Notes: a model not told the origin generated them from the sequence alone. A DNA stretch of 64,000 nt from Ottowia testudinis (GCF_017498525.1 NZ_CP071796.1:3472001-3536000); one strand, 5' to 3'; counted from the first letter of the stretch, positions 21,319-33,572 are shown. Made by a program: numbers and translations.

Positions 21319-22032
21319 ATGCCGTTGCTTCACGTTTCCGCCGCCGGGGTGCCGCGTTTTTTGCAAGCCGCTCTCGGGGTGGCCGCTTTGGCCCTGACCC
21401 TACAGGCCAGCGCCGTGAACGCGGGGGATGCGGGTACTGGCGCCGCCCCTTTGCCGCCCGCCTCTTTGACTGCCGAGCGTTTCGCGCACGACGTGGTGCG
21501 CAGCGCGGACGCGGGTGGCCGCACCTTCGGCATCATTGACAAGCCAGCCGCCACGCTCTGGGTGTTCGACGCCCAGGGCCGCCTTCTGGCCAGCACGCCG
21601 GTGCTGGTGGGCGAGGCCACCGGCGACGTCGCACCGCCCGACATCGGCACGCGACCGTTGTCGCGCGTGAAAAAGCACGAAAAGATCACCGCGGCCGGCC
21701 GCTATATCACTGAAGCCGGCAACAACCACAAGTCCGAGGACATCGTGTGGCTTGATTACGATTCGGCCCTGTCGATGCACCGCGTGCGCAACGTGCCTGG
21801 CGAAGGGCGCGCCAGGCGCCTGCAAACGCCCACCGTGGCCGACAACCGTATCTCGTTTGGCTGCGTCAACATTCCCGACAGCTTTTACGACCGCTATATT
21901 GATCCGCTGTTCAGCCAAACCAGCGGCGTGGTGTATGTGCTGCCCGAAACCAAGCCTCTGGCCAGCGTGTTCCCCTTTGCCACGGAAACCGGCCCAGCCC
22001 TGGCCAGCGTGACCGCCCAGCCCGGGCGCTGA
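21319..22032 (+). CDS. L,D-transpeptidase (YkuD) family protein
   Basis: The start at 21319 gives a signal-peptide-like N-terminus (FLQAALGVAALALTLQASAV). The YkuD domain follows, with a conserved HKSEDIVWLDYDSALSMHR segment and the catalytic Cys in NRISFGCVNIPDSFY. The usual SHGC motif is SFGC here, a known variant in which the His before Gly-Cys is replaced. Members form 3-3 peptidoglycan crosslinks or attach lipoproteins to peptidoglycan. It lies between mfd and serB on the same strand. An upstream ATG at 21247 is possible. Confidence 0.8.
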   Translation: MPLLHVSAAGVPRFLQAALGVAALALTLQASAVNAGDAGTGAAPLPPASLTAERFAHDVVRSADAGGRTFGIIDKPAATLWVFDAQGRLLASTPVLVGEATGDVAPPDIGTRPLSRVKKHEKITAAGRYITEAGNNHKSEDIVWLDYDSALSMHRVRNVPGEGRARRLQTPTVADNRISFGCVNIPDSFYDRYIDPLFSQTSGVVYVLPETKPLASVFPFATETGPALASVTAQPGR

Positions 22033-22090
22033 GCGCCCGCCGCGCGAGCGGCGCCGCGCCATGGATAATCGCGGTTTTCCAATCATTTAA

Positions 22091-22132
22091 GCCGCTAGCG
22101 CTTGCCTATCAAGCGCGAGCAGCTATCAAAAT
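22091..22132 (-). repeat. dispersed palindrome, copy 6
   Basis: CTAGCGCTTGCCTATCAAGC followed by GCGAGCAGCTATCAAAAT is a near-consensus inverted copy ending 8 nt before the serB start, so it would be in the serB leader. Confidence 0.85.
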
Positions 22133-22140
22133 AAAAGCAG

Positions 22141-22878
22141 ATGATCACCGAACCCGTTTCCGACAGCGTGCGCGAAATCAGCCCCGGCCTCAGCCTGCGC
22201 GGCATCGTGCCGCCGTTGCGCCTGCGCGACTTCAAGCTGATCGCGTTCGACATGGATTCGACGCTCATTAACATCGAATGCGTGGACGAGATCGCCGACG
22301 CCGCCGGCCGCAAGGCCGAGGTGGCCGCCATCACCGAAGCGGCCATGCGCGGCGAAATCACCGACTACAAGGAAAGCCTGCGCCAGCGCGTGGCCATGCT
22401 CAAAGGCGTGCGCGAAGAGCAGCTGGCGCAGGTCTACCGCGCGCGGCTGCGCCTTAACCCGGGCGCGGCCGAGCTGGTGCTGGCATGCAAGGCGGCCGGG
22501 TTGAAAGTGCTGCTGGTGTCGGGTGGGTTCACCTATTTTTCAGACCGCCTGCGCGATCGCCTGGCGCTCGACTTTGCGCGCAGCAACAAGCTCGAAATTG
22601 TCGATGGACAACTCACCGGCCGCATCCTGCCGCAAAGCTGGGGCGACATCTGCGACGGCGCAATGAAGCGCGAAACCGTGCTGCGCACCTGCAGCCTGAT
22701 CGGCTGCGACCCCAGCCAGGCGATCGCCATGGGCGACGGCGCCAACGACCTGGAGATGATGGATGCCGTCGGCCTATCGGTCGCCTACCGCGCCAAGCCC
22801 CGGGTGCGCGAGCGGGCCAAGGTGGCGATCGACATGGGCGGGTTGGACCGGCTGCTGGAGGTGTTTGGGCACGCTTGA
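22141..22878 (+). CDS. serB: phosphoserine phosphatase SerB
   Basis: SerB removes phosphate from phosphoserine in the last step of serine synthesis. The HAD motif I is DMDST (residues 37-41, nucleophile Asp37). Motif II lies in KVLLVSGGFTYF, and motif III in IAMGDGANDLEMM. The 245-residue length indicates the form without an N-terminal ACT domain. The start at 22141 is only weakly supported by a ribosome site because a dispersed palindrome occupies the leader. Confidence 0.94.
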   Translation: MITEPVSDSVREISPGLSLRGIVPPLRLRDFKLIAFDMDSTLINIECVDEIADAAGRKAEVAAITEAAMRGEITDYKESLRQRVAMLKGVREEQLAQVYRARLRLNPGAAELVLACKAAGLKVLLVSGGFTYFSDRLRDRLALDFARSNKLEIVDGQLTGRILPQSWGDICDGAMKRETVLRTCSLIGCDPSQAIAMGDGANDLEMMDAVGLSVAYRAKPRVRERAKVAIDMGGLDRLLEVFGHA

Positions 22879-22911
22879 CCGCCGCTGGGTTGCGGCGATT
22901 GCGCCGTCAGC

Positions 22912-23937
22912 CTACTTCAGGTCCGCATCCGGAGCATAGGGGCCTGCACACGATTCCGCCTGGGAAAGCCGGAAGTAACTGCAGGCTTTCTTGCCATGCA
23001 CTTGGTTGCAGTTGTCCAGCGCATTTCTGCGCGCGCGCGGCAGCTCGGGGTCCTTGCCGAAAAAGAAGTCCTTGTGGCTTTTGATCCCCCGATCCGGCAC
23101 CGCCACCGCCGCGCAGGTACTGGAAAAACTCATGAGCGCATTGTTCTGTTGAGGCCCATGGCTCAACAGGGCTTTTGCCTCGGCAGCCGAAACCCCGGGA
23201 GCGAAGGCCACCGGGAAATACCCCGCCCGCGCCAGAATCTTGGCCTCGTCCTCTGTCTCGGTATCGGGCGAAATGAAGATCGTCTTGAGCGCCGCATCCA
23301 CTGCGATGGCGCGAACAACCATCAGCTTCCGGTAGAAGAAGTCGGCATTGATCGAGGTTTGGCCCCCGTCGCCGGGAGTGGCGCAATTCCAATCCACCTC
23401 GATACAGTCGCCGGCGGCCTGGTTGCATTGGCGCAGCGCGCCCTTTTGCGCGGCGTCCCAGCCCCCCGCTTCGAACCAGAAGGCTTGGCGCGTTTTCTTG
23501 CTCCAGGTGATGGCAAGGCAACGGTTGTGAAAGGTGTTCACGGCCTTGCAGCGGCTCTTGCTCGGCCGGACTTTCTCGCAGGCTTCGATGGCGCCGCTTT
23601 GCGGCATGGGCGAAAGCATGCCGCCTTCCAGGCTGGTCAACAAGCCGTAGGTTTGGCCATCCTCAGAAACAGCCAGGGCGCCGTAGCGGGTCACGTAGTT
23701 GCTTGCAGCCGACGGCGCAGCAGGCGCGCCGGCGCGTTCGCGCGCCTGCCGCTCGGCCATCCGCTGCTGCTCCATAACCTGCTCTTGCTGCTGCTGGTGC
23801 ATGGTCGCTCTCCGCGTGTATTCCGCGTGCTCGGCATGCGTCATCGCCTGGGCAAAAACCACCGCCGGAAGCAACACCAGGCACGACAGAGCGGCCAAAA
23901 CCATCGAAGCGGGAGCAAGGAAATGTCGCATGATCAA
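22912..23937 (-). CDS. DUF4189-like Cys-rich secreted protein
   Basis: This is a 341-residue protein with a signal peptide (MVLAALSCLVLLPAVVFA), a Gln/Glu-rich linker (HQQQQEQVMEQQRMAERQ) and one or two DUF4189-like units. NYVTRYGALAVSEDGQTYGL begins the pattern of Gly/aromatic plus paired Cys (ACEKV, CKAVN, CLAITW, CNQAAGDC), repeated in the C-terminal half. About twelve Cys suggest periplasmic disulphides. The function is unknown. It may use the start at 23931 instead. It stands alone, convergent with serB. Confidence 0.65.
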   Translation of the reverse strand: MIMRHFLAPASMVLAALSCLVLLPAVVFAQAMTHAEHAEYTRRATMHQQQQEQVMEQQRMAERQARERAGAPAAPSAASNYVTRYGALAVSEDGQTYGLLTSLEGGMLSPMPQSGAIEACEKVRPSKSRCKAVNTFHNRCLAITWSKKTRQAFWFEAGGWDAAQKGALRQCNQAAGDCIEVDWNCATPGDGGQTSINADFFYRKLMVVRAIAVDAALKTIFISPDTETEDEAKILARAGYFPVAFAPGVSAAEAKALLSHGPQQNNALMSFSSTCAAVAVPDRGIKSHKDFFFGKDPELPRARRNALDNCNQVHGKKACSYFRLSQAESCAGPYAPDADLK

Positions 23938-24094
23938 GATCGAAGAGTCATTTGTGCGGGCGCCCGGCGCAAGGCAATATGGATGTGGAGCGTCTGCACC
24001 GGTTTACAGGTCGGCAGGCAGCCACGGGCTCCACCGTGCCTTGTGCTGGAGGTTATGCGGCCGAAGGCTGATTCATCCCGCGGTTGTCGCGCCC

Positions 24095-24124
24095 ACCGCC
24101 AGTTGACTGACCGCCAGTTGACTG
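24095..24124. repeat. 15-bp perfect tandem duplication
   Basis: ACCGCCAGTTGACTG occurs twice back to back in the non-coding gap between the DUF4189-like gene and the TrpB-like gene. No function is evident. Confidence 0.7.
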
Positions 24125-24166
24125 GTTGGCACTACTGCGGCGCACGCGCCCGCCCTCGTCTCTACG

Positions 24167-25531
24167 CTACGCCGGTACGCTCGGCAGCCCCGACAGCGCC
24201 TGCGCCAGCTCTTTCTCGTCATAGCTCTGGTCGGCCAGCTCGCCGGCAAAGTATTTCTGGTAGCTGCCCATGTCGAAGTGGCCGTGGCCGCTCAAATTGA
24301 ACAAGATGGTCTCAGCCTTGCCTTCGCGCTTGCAGCGCAGCGCCTCCTCGATGGCCCCGCGCACGGCGTGGTTGGCTTCGGGCGCGGGCACGATGCCCTC
24401 GGCGCGGGCGAAGGTCACGCCGGCTTCGAAGCACTGGTTCTGCGTGTATGCCACCGCTTCCAGCAAACCCAGCTCCTTGACGTGGCTGACCAGCGGCGCC
24501 ATGCCGTGGTAGCGCAGGCCGCCGGCGTGAAAGCCGGGCGGCGTGAAGGTGCTGCCCAGGGTGTGCATCTTCGTCAGCGGGGTCAGGTGCGCGGTGTCGC
24601 CAAAGTCATACGCGTATTTGCCGCGCGTCAGGCTCGGGCAGGCGGCGGGCTCCACCGCCACGATGCGCGGCTTGGCGCCGCCGCGCAGCCCATGGCCGAT
24701 GAAGGGAAAGGCCAGGCCGGCAAAGTTGCTGCCGCCGCCGGTGCAGCCGACCAGCACGTCGGGCCAGGCGTCGGCCATGTGCATTTGCTCCATCGCCTCC
24801 AGGCCGATGATGGTCTGGTGCAGCAGCACGTGGTTCAGCACGCTGCCCAGCGCGTACTTGGTGTCGTCGCGCTGCGCGGCGATCTCGACCGCCTCGCTGA
24901 TGGCAATGCCTAAGCTGCCGGGGTGGTTGGGGTGTTCAGCCAGCACGCGGCGGCCGTATTCGGTCTCGTTGCTGGGCGATGCGACGCAGCGCGCGCCATA
25001 GGTTTCCATCAGCGCGCGGCGATAGGGCTTCTGGTCGTAGCTGACGCGCACCTGGTAGATGGTCACGTCGAGCCCGAAGAGCTGCCCCGCCATGGCGAGC
25101 GATGAACCCCATTGGCCGGCGCCGGTTTCGGTGGTCAGCCGCTTGACGCCGGCCTGCGCGTTATAGAAGGCTTGTGGAATGGCCGAGTTGGGCTTGTGGC
25201 TGCCAGCGGGGCTAACGCCCTCGTACTTGTAGAAAATCTTGGCCGGTGTGCCCAACACCTTTTCCAGCCGGTGGGCGCGGTACAGGGGCGCGGGGCGCCA
25301 CAGGCGGAAGACTTCGCGCACCGGCTCGGGGATTTCCACCTCGCGCTCGGTGGTGACTTCTTGCTCGATCAGGCTCATCGGAAACAGTGGCGCCAAGTCA
25401 TCGGGGCCGATGGGCTGCATGGTGCCTGGGTGCAGCACGGGTGGCAGCGGCTGCGGCAAATCGGCCTGGATGTTGTACCAAAACTTGGGCATCTGGCTTT
25501 CTTGCAGCAGGTACTTGGTCGGTGTGCTCAT
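24167..25531 (-). CDS. TrpB-like PLP-dependent enzyme (TrpB2)
   Basis: This 454-residue protein belongs to the TrpB2 branch of tryptophan synthase beta subunits. It has the long N-terminal extension of that branch ([13 protein letters not shown]), [18 protein letters not shown] with the PLP-binding Lys113, [13 protein letters not shown] and the phosphate-binding [10 protein letters not shown]. TrpB2 works without TrpA and can use serine and indole or phosphoserine. No trp genes are near. The start at 25531 has GGAGAGG upstream. It is divergent from the thioredoxin-like gene. Confidence 0.9.
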   Translation of the reverse strand: MSTPTKYLLQESQMPKFWYNIQADLPQPLPPVLHPGTMQPIGPDDLAPLFPMSLIEQEVTTEREVEIPEPVREVFRLWRPAPLYRAHRLEKVLGTPAKIFYKYEGVSPAGSHKPNSAIPQAFYNAQAGVKRLTTETGAGQWGSSLAMAGQLFGLDVTIYQVRVSYDQKPYRRALMETYGARCVASPSNETEYGRRVLAEHPNHPGSLGIAISEAVEIAAQRDDTKYALGSVLNHVLLHQTIIGLEAMEQMHMADAWPDVLVGCTGGGSNFAGLAFPFIGHGLRGGAKPRIVAVEPAACPSLTRGKYAYDFGDTAHLTPLTKMHTLGSTFTPPGFHAGGLRYHGMAPLVSHVKELGLLEAVAYTQNQCFEAGVTFARAEGIVPAPEANHAVRGAIEEALRCKREGKAETILFNLSGHGHFDMGSYQKYFAGELADQSYDEKELAQALSGLPSVPA

Positions 25532-25600
25532 GGTGGCCTCTCCTCGGGCTGTGTGTGATCTAAAGTCAAGCAGTATGCCTGTGGCGCTGAGGGGATTTCA

Positions 25601-26137
25601 ATGCGGATTTCACTGATGCCTCGCCTGCGCCGCGCCTGGCGCGGACACCTGGGCACGCTGGCGATGGTGCTGGCCGTGCTGCTGGGCGCGCACGCCTGGC
25701 AGACGCGCCACGTGCCGCGCGGGCCAGCGCCCGATTTCAGCGCGCTGGCCGTCAGCGTGGAGGACGGCGCGGCGCTAAGCCTGGCGCAATGGCGCGCCGC
25801 CCATCCCGGCCAGCCGGTGGCGCTGCACTTCTGGGCCGACTGGTGCGCGATCTGCAAGCTGGAGCAGCACAGCGTCAGCCGCGTGGCGGCCGATTGGCCG
25901 GTGCTGACGGTGGCCATGCAGTCGGGTGATGTGGCGGCGGTGCGGCGCACCCTGGGCCAACGCAGCTTGAACTGGCCCACCGTGATCGACCCCGATGGCG
26001 CGCTTGCCGCGCGCTACGGCTTTCGCGCCGTGCCGGCCTGGGTGGTCATCGATTCAAAGGGTCGCATCAGCGCCAGCAGCGTGGGCTACACCAGCGAGGC
26101 CGGCATGCGGCTGCGGCTGTGGTGGGCGGGCGTTTGA
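25601..26137 (+). CDS. thioredoxin-like disulfide oxidoreductase (ScsD/TlpA-like)
   Basis: This is a 178-residue protein with an N-terminal membrane anchor (LGTLAMVLAVLLGAHAW) followed by a periplasmic thioredoxin fold. The active site WCAIC lies in HFWADWCAICKLEQ, and the cis-Pro loop is RAVPAWVVID. The pattern resembles ScsD-like proteins, which reduce or isomerise periplasmic disulphides. GAGGGG precedes the ATG. The partner protein is not adjacent. Its 3' end is followed 46 nt later by the right end of an IS110 element. Confidence 0.85.
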   Translation: MRISLMPRLRRAWRGHLGTLAMVLAVLLGAHAWQTRHVPRGPAPDFSALAVSVEDGAALSLAQWRAAHPGQPVALHFWADWCAICKLEQHSVSRVAADWPVLTVAMQSGDVAAVRRTLGQRSLNWPTVIDPDGALAARYGFRAVPAWVVIDSKGRISASSVGYTSEAGMRLRLWWAGV

Positions 26138-26196
26138 TGTGAATGCGACGGGAAATGCAGCTTGAACAGCCGGACGCAGAGCAACCGTCTTACCTG

Positions 26197-27328
<1,132 letters not shown>

Positions 27329-27330
27329 AA

Positions 27331-27394
27331 GGACGCAGAGGACGCAAAAATTCAAAGAAACCTTTGGGCTGCTTCTTTTGCGTTCTCTGCGTCC
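27331..27394. repeat. palindrome between two insertion sequences
   Basis: GGACGCAGAGGACGCAAAA (27331-27349) and TTTTGCGTTCTCTGCGTCC (27376-27394) are inverted with one mismatch around a 26-nt spacer. GGACGCAGAG also occurs at 26172-26181 on the far side of the IS110 copy. A diverged relative lies at 46490-46580. Confidence 0.8.
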
Positions 27395-27408
27395 GCAAGC
27401 ACGCCTTA

Positions 27409-28254
27409 GAGCCTGTCTACGATCTCCGCAACAGTAAAGCCAGAAACGCCAGATGCACCATTTGCAAACTGCTGTTGAGGCTGCGTTCGCAGTTTTTCCA
27501 CAGACGTCGGTTTTTCTCCAGCCACGCAAAGCTGCGCTCGACCACCCAGCGCTGGGGCATGACCTTGAAGGTGTGCAACTCGCTTCGCTTGGCAATCTGC
27601 ACGCTGACCTGCTCGCCCAGGATTTGCTTGACGCCCTGCGCAAAAGGCTTTCCCAGATAGCTGCTGTCGCACAGCAGGCTTTGTACCTTGCTCAGACTGC
27701 ACTTGCAGCGGCGCAGCGCCTGCAAGGCGCCTTTGCGGTCGGTCACGTCCGCCGTGGTCACCGCCACTGCGTGTGGCAACCCCTGGGTATCCACCGCGAT
27801 GTGGCGCTTTATTCCCGAGACTTTCTTGCCTGCGTCATAGCCCTTGAAGCCTGCTGTGTCCGTGTTCTTCACGCTCTGCGCGTCCACGATCAAGAACGTG
27901 CTGCATGCGCTGCGCCCCTGTTCTGCCACGGGCCGCGCCAACCTGATTTTTTAAAGCCCGCTCAAGTGCGCTGACGCCTTGCTCATCGGGAGCACTCCAT
28001 TTGGCGTAGTACGAGTGCACTGTCACCCATTTAGGAAATTCACGCGGCAGCATGCGCCACTGGCAGCCTGTGCGCAGCAGGTACAAGATGGCGCAGAACA
28101 CCTCGTACAAATCCACCGTCACCGGCTTGGTGCGCCTGCGCACGCTTTGCAACAGGGGCAAAATCTCTGCAAATTTCTCTCGGCTAATGTCGCTGTCATA
28201 CCGCTCTCTCATGCTTCATATTTTGAAGCAACAGGAAAGATCGTAGACAGGCTC
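27409..28254 (-). mobile_element. IS5-family (IS427-like) insertion sequence, 846 bp
   Basis: The element is bounded by 17-bp inverted repeats GAGCCTGTCTACGATCT, flanked by direct TTA (27406-27408 and 28255-28257), inside a CTTAG-like target. Size, terminal GAGCC and TNA-type target agree with the IS427 group of the IS5 family. It sits next to the palindrome and IS110 copy 1. Confidence 0.9.
27417..28212 (-). CDS. IS5-family transposase, two overlapping frames
   Basis: The first frame (28212 to about 27955) encodes the N-terminal part (LRTGCQWRMLPREFPKWVTV). The second, overlapping frame encodes the catalytic part with LIVDAQSVKNTD (Asp), GIKRHIAVDTQG (Asp) and RWVVERSFAWLEKNRRL (Glu), the DDE set. 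The frames meet at a six-A run (minus strand CTTTAAAAAATCAGG). One A fewer would join them, so transcriptional slippage or +1 frameshifting could make the fusion. Otherwise it is a mutated copy. Confidence 0.85.
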
Positions 28255-28278
28255 TTAGACATCGAATCAATCAGTCAA

Positions 28279-28325
28279 ATTGGCCTTTAGCGCTTATCTG
28301 GTAAGCGCAAGAAGCTATCTTTTGA
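28279..28325 (-). repeat. dispersed palindrome, copy 7
   Basis: TTTAGCGCTTATCTGGTAAG followed by CGCAAGAAGCTATC is an inverted copy, 9 nt beyond the sbcB stop. Confidence 0.8.
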
Positions 28326-28333
28326 ATAGCACA

Positions 28334-29782
28334 TCAAACATCAGGCGCAATGTGCTCACCCCATTCGTACAGCGCTTCCAGCACGCCGTGGGCGCGCGCG
28401 TCGTCGGTGGCCTCGGCCAGGCTGTCGATGCGGTCGAAGAAGGCTTGCAGCGTCAGCGCGCCGCCCTCGCCCTCGATCAAACGCGCGGCGCGGTGTTCGG
28501 CCCAGCGCGCGCGCTCGGGCTCGGTCAGCGTGCCTGGGAAGTTGCGCGCCCGGTAGCGCCACAGCAGCTCGCCCAGGCGCGGATCGTCAAAGCCGGCGCG
28601 GGCCAGCGCCAGCTCGGCAGGCGGCAGGCGCAACAAGTCGTTCAGGCGGCGGCGGTCGGCGTTGCCAACAAAGCCGCCGTACAGGTCTTCATCGACGTCC
28701 ACCGGCTCACCGACGGCGGGGCGCGCGTACACCTGGGGCCACAGCGCGCTCATGTCGGGCAGCGCGCGCAGTCGTTCAAAGTGGCGCTCGGCCGCGCCCA
28801 GGTCGATGCCCCAGTGCTCGGCTCGCTCGGGCCGCAAGGTCTTGAGGTTGCCGATGACGACGGGCGACTTGTTCAGGTGCACGCCCTTGATGGGCAGCCG
28901 CGCCACGCCCTCGGGCAGCTCGGCGCTGGGGGTGAACAGGCGCTCGCGGATTTGCTCGGGCTTCAGGTCAGCCAGTTCGGCAGGGTCGGCGGCCAAATCC
29001 CAGGCGAGTAGTTCGTTCTTGTTGGTGGGGTGCATGGCCAGCGGCGCCATCACGGCCAGGCTGCCGCGCGCGGCGCCGAACATGCCGCTGACGTGCAAAA
29101 AGGGCCGCGCATCTTGCAGCGTGGTGGGGAGGCGCAGTTCTTGCGCCACGCGCTCTTTTTTGTGTAGCGACAGGCAGAAGTCGAACAGCTTGGCGTTGGT
29201 CTGCCGCAGCAGCCGCGCCAGCGCGAGGGTGGCGCGCACGTCGGACAGTGCATCGTGCGCGGCGTCGTGCGCCAGGCCGTTGGCGGCGCTGAGTTTTTCA
29301 AGCCGAAAGGTGGTGTGGCCGTCGTCGCCCACCGGCCATTCGATGCCCTCGGGCCGCAGCGCGTGGGCGGTGCGCACCACGTCCAGCACATCCCAGCGGC
29401 CGCAGCCGTTTTGCCACTCGCGCGCATAGGGGTCACGCAGGTTGCGCCACAACAGGTGGCGCGTCACCTCGTCGTCGAAGCGGATCGAGTTGTAGCCCAC
29501 GCCGATGGTGTGGGCTTCAGCGAGCGCGTCATTGATGCGGCGCGCAAATTCATGCTCGGGCACGCCCTTGGCGGCGCATTCCTGCGGGGTGATGCCGGTG
29601 ATCAGGCAGCTTTCGGGGTCGGGCAGCACGTCGAGCGCGGGCTGGCAATACAGCATCAGCGGCTCGCCGATCTCGTTGAGTTCGGCATCGGTGCGGATGG
29701 CGGCAAACTGCGCCGGGCGGTCGCGCCGCGGGCGGGCGCCGAAGGTTTCGTAGTCGTGCCAGAGAAAAGTGCTTGCGCTCAT
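28334..29782 (-). CDS. sbcB: exodeoxyribonuclease I
   Basis: ExoI degrades single-stranded DNA 3'-5' and acts in mismatch repair and recombination. The 482-residue protein starts MSASTFLWHDYETFG, with ExoI motif Asp/Glu (DYETFG). It continues with GYNSIRFDDE and, near residue 180, AHDAAHDALSDVRATL, the ExoIII motif of the DEDDh family. An SH3-like and a helical C-terminal domain follow. The start at 29782 matches family N-termini; longer in-frame extensions to 29854 show no similarity. Confidence 0.93.
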   Translation of the reverse strand: MSASTFLWHDYETFGARPRRDRPAQFAAIRTDAELNEIGEPLMLYCQPALDVLPDPESCLITGITPQECAAKGVPEHEFARRINDALAEAHTIGVGYNSIRFDDEVTRHLLWRNLRDPYAREWQNGCGRWDVLDVVRTAHALRPEGIEWPVGDDGHTTFRLEKLSAANGLAHDAAHDALSDVRATLALARLLRQTNAKLFDFCLSLHKKERVAQELRLPTTLQDARPFLHVSGMFGAARGSLAVMAPLAMHPTNKNELLAWDLAADPAELADLKPEQIRERLFTPSAELPEGVARLPIKGVHLNKSPVVIGNLKTLRPERAEHWGIDLGAAERHFERLRALPDMSALWPQVYARPAVGEPVDVDEDLYGGFVGNADRRRLNDLLRLPPAELALARAGFDDPRLGELLWRYRARNFPGTLTEPERARWAEHRAARLIEGEGGALTLQAFFDRIDSLAEATDDARAHGVLEALYEWGEHIAPDV

Positions 29783-29865
29783 GGCGCCAAGCATAGTGCC
29801 TGCCGACGCGAATACCTGCGCGGCGCGCGCCCAGTACGCTTGGCGGCGGCGCAACCTAGGCAGGC

Positions 29866-30897
29866 TTACTTGCGCTTGCGGTCGCGGTAGCCGATGAGCT
29901 CGTTCTGCACCTGCAGCAACAGCGGCAGGCCGACCTTCTCGCCGATGTCGCGAGCGTAGATGTGGTCCATTCGGTTGCGCATGCGGCTGAGCTCCCCGAA
30001 GGTCGGCACGTTCACTTGCATGCCTTTCTCCACCAGGTTCTTAAGCGCACGGTCCGCCTCCTCGCGGGTATCGCGACGCTCGAAATCGCGCGCCTGCGTG
30101 GCGGCCTGCTGGATGATCTCCTGGTCGGCCTTGGGGAGCTTGTCCCACCACTTCTTGCTGGCCAGCACGATCCACGGGCTGTACACGTGGTTGGTGATGG
30201 ACAGGTATTTCTGCGATTCGTAGAACTTGCTCGACAGGATGGTGTTGAAGGGATTCTCCTGCCCATCCATCGCGCCCGAGCGCAAGGCAGCGTCCAGTTC
30301 GGCAAACGCCATCGGCCGGGCATCGGCGCCCAAGGTGCGGAAAGCCTTGATGAAGGTGTCGTTCTGCATCACGCGCAGCTTCAGCCCCGACAGATCACCC
30401 AGGCTATTGATCGGCCGCTTGCTGTTGGTGAGGTTGCGAAAGCCGTTTTCCCAGTACACCAGCCCCACGAAGCCCTTGTCCGGCAACTTGCCCATGATTT
30501 GCTGTCCGATGGCGCCATCCAGCAGGAAATCGGCCTCATCCACGCCGTTGAACAGGAACGGGGCATCCCACAAGGCCATTTCCTTGACCACGCTGACCAG
30601 AGTGGCAGTGGAGCCGACCATCATTTCCTGCGTGCCGGCCGACACGGCTTTCTGCATGGCGTCATCGCTGCCGAGCTTGGCGGCCCCCACGGGCTCCATC
30701 TTCAATCGGCCACCGGACAGTTGCGACACGCGTTCGGCGAACACGCGCGCCGCGCGCCCCTGGTTGCTGTCTTCCTTCAGGCCGTAGCCGAACTTGAATG
30801 TCAGTGGACTTTGCGCCATCGCGGCACTGGCCGCGGCACCCAGGGCCAGCGCCATGAACGCGGCCCGCCAGGGTTTGAATCGATCAATTTTGAACAT
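29866..30897 (-). CDS. TRAP transporter solute-binding protein, second DctP
   Basis: This is a 343-residue periplasmic binding protein with a signal peptide ending AAMAQS. It shares long blocks with the DctP at 37179 (MMVGSTATLV, KEMALWD, VGLVYWENGFRNLTNSKRP, NTILSSKFYE), so the two are close paralogues. It has no membrane components of its own. It lies downstream of eda on the same strand but has its own leader with a candidate regulator site at 30979-30990. It probably feeds the gluconate TRAP permease or a related acid system, which is inference. Confidence 0.9.
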   Translation of the reverse strand: MFKIDRFKPWRAAFMALALGAAASAAMAQSPLTFKFGYGLKEDSNQGRAARVFAERVSQLSGGRLKMEPVGAAKLGSDDAMQKAVSAGTQEMMVGSTATLVSVVKEMALWDAPFLFNGVDEADFLLDGAIGQQIMGKLPDKGFVGLVYWENGFRNLTNSKRPINSLGDLSGLKLRVMQNDTFIKAFRTLGADARPMAFAELDAALRSGAMDGQENPFNTILSSKFYESQKYLSITNHVYSPWIVLASKKWWDKLPKADQEIIQQAATQARDFERRDTREEADRALKNLVEKGMQVNVPTFGELSRMRNRMDHIYARDIGEKVGLPLLLQVQNELIGYRDRKRK

Positions 30898-30978
30898 TAC
30901 GCTTCACGAATACTGCTTGGAGCGTGGCCGATGGTTCTTCTGCCAGCCGGTGGCCCCAGGGACTCCCTGTACAAGCAA

Positions 30979-30990
30979 GATAGCGCTGTC
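30979..30990. promoter_or_regulatory. candidate LacI-type operator before dctP2
   Basis: GATAGCGCTGTC differs in one base from the perfect palindrome GATAGCGCTATC at 34766. It lies 82 nt upstream of the dctP2 start. The central CG is typical of LacI-family operators. Confidence 0.5.
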
Positions 30991-31070
30991 TGATGACGAT
31001 CCGGCGTCACCTCAGCGCAAGTTAAGCCCCCGTTCGGTAATAACGCACGGTTCTGGCTCGCGATTGCCGC

Positions 31071-31709
31071 TCAAGCCGGTCGCAGTGCCTGCGCAGCGCG
31101 CGCCAGCTGGGTCACGCGTGCCCAATCGCCCGCGCGCACGGCGTCGCCCGGCAGCAGCCACGAGCCGCCCACGCAGCGCACGTTGGACAGTTGCAGGTAT
31201 TGCGGCGCGTTAGCCGGCGTGATACCCCCCGTGGGGCAGAAGTGGACGCCGGCAAACGGGCTGGCCCAGCTTTTGAGCAGCGCGTGGCCGCCCACGGCTG
31301 CGGCCGGGAACAGTTTGAGAAAGCTGAAGCCGTCGTCCAGCGCGGTCATGACTTCGCTGCTGGTGGCGACACCGGGCAGCAGGGGAAGCTGCAGCGCACG
31401 GCAAGCCGCGCCCAGCGCGGGCGTGTAGCCGGGGCTGACGGCGAACCGCGCCCCGGCGTCCTTGGCGCGCTGGGCATCGGCCGCGCAGCGCAGCGTGCCG
31501 GCGCCGACGATGGCCTCCGGCAGCGTCTTGGCCAGTTGCGCGATGGCGGGCAGCGCCGCCTCGGTGCGCAAGGTGACCTCCAGCACGCTCACGCCGCCGG
31601 CCAGCAGCGCCTCGGCCAGCGGCAGCGCCTCCTGCACGCGCTCGATGACAATGACGGGGATGACGGGACCATGGCTGGCCAGTTGCAAAGGGTCGTTGAT
31701 CAGGTTCAT
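31071..31709 (-). CDS. eda: KDPG aldolase
   Basis: Eda splits 2-keto-3-deoxy-6-phosphogluconate to pyruvate and glyceraldehyde-3-phosphate, the last Entner-Doudoroff step. The 212-residue protein has PVIVIERVQEA, the active-site Glu in SVLEVTLRT, VGAGTL, and the Schiff-base Lys in FLKLFPA. FCPTGGI follows. It lies 69 nt downstream of edd on the same strand, probably in one operon. Confidence 0.95.
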   Translation of the reverse strand: MNLINDPLQLASHGPVIPVIVIERVQEALPLAEALLAGGVSVLEVTLRTEAALPAIAQLAKTLPEAIVGAGTLRCAADAQRAKDAGARFAVSPGYTPALGAACRALQLPLLPGVATSSEVMTALDDGFSFLKLFPAAAVGGHALLKSWASPFAGVHFCPTGGITPANAPQYLQLSNVRCVGGSWLLPGDAVRAGDWARVTQLARAAQALRPA

Positions 31710-31778
31710 AAATGCTTTGCTTTCAATAGCGCCAAGTCAACGCTGAGCGCTGGCAAGTGGAAAACGTGGTTGGACAGA

Positions 31779-33572
<1,794 letters not shown>

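Noticed and set aside
24095-24124. Two tandem 15-mers considered as a CRISPR or iteron
   Set aside because: There are only two back-to-back units with no spacers, no cas genes and no replication gene nearby.
31717-31760. Further copy of the palindrome between eda and edd
   Set aside because: Only AATAGCGCCAAG and AGCGCTGGCAAG resemble it. The core hairpin is missing.
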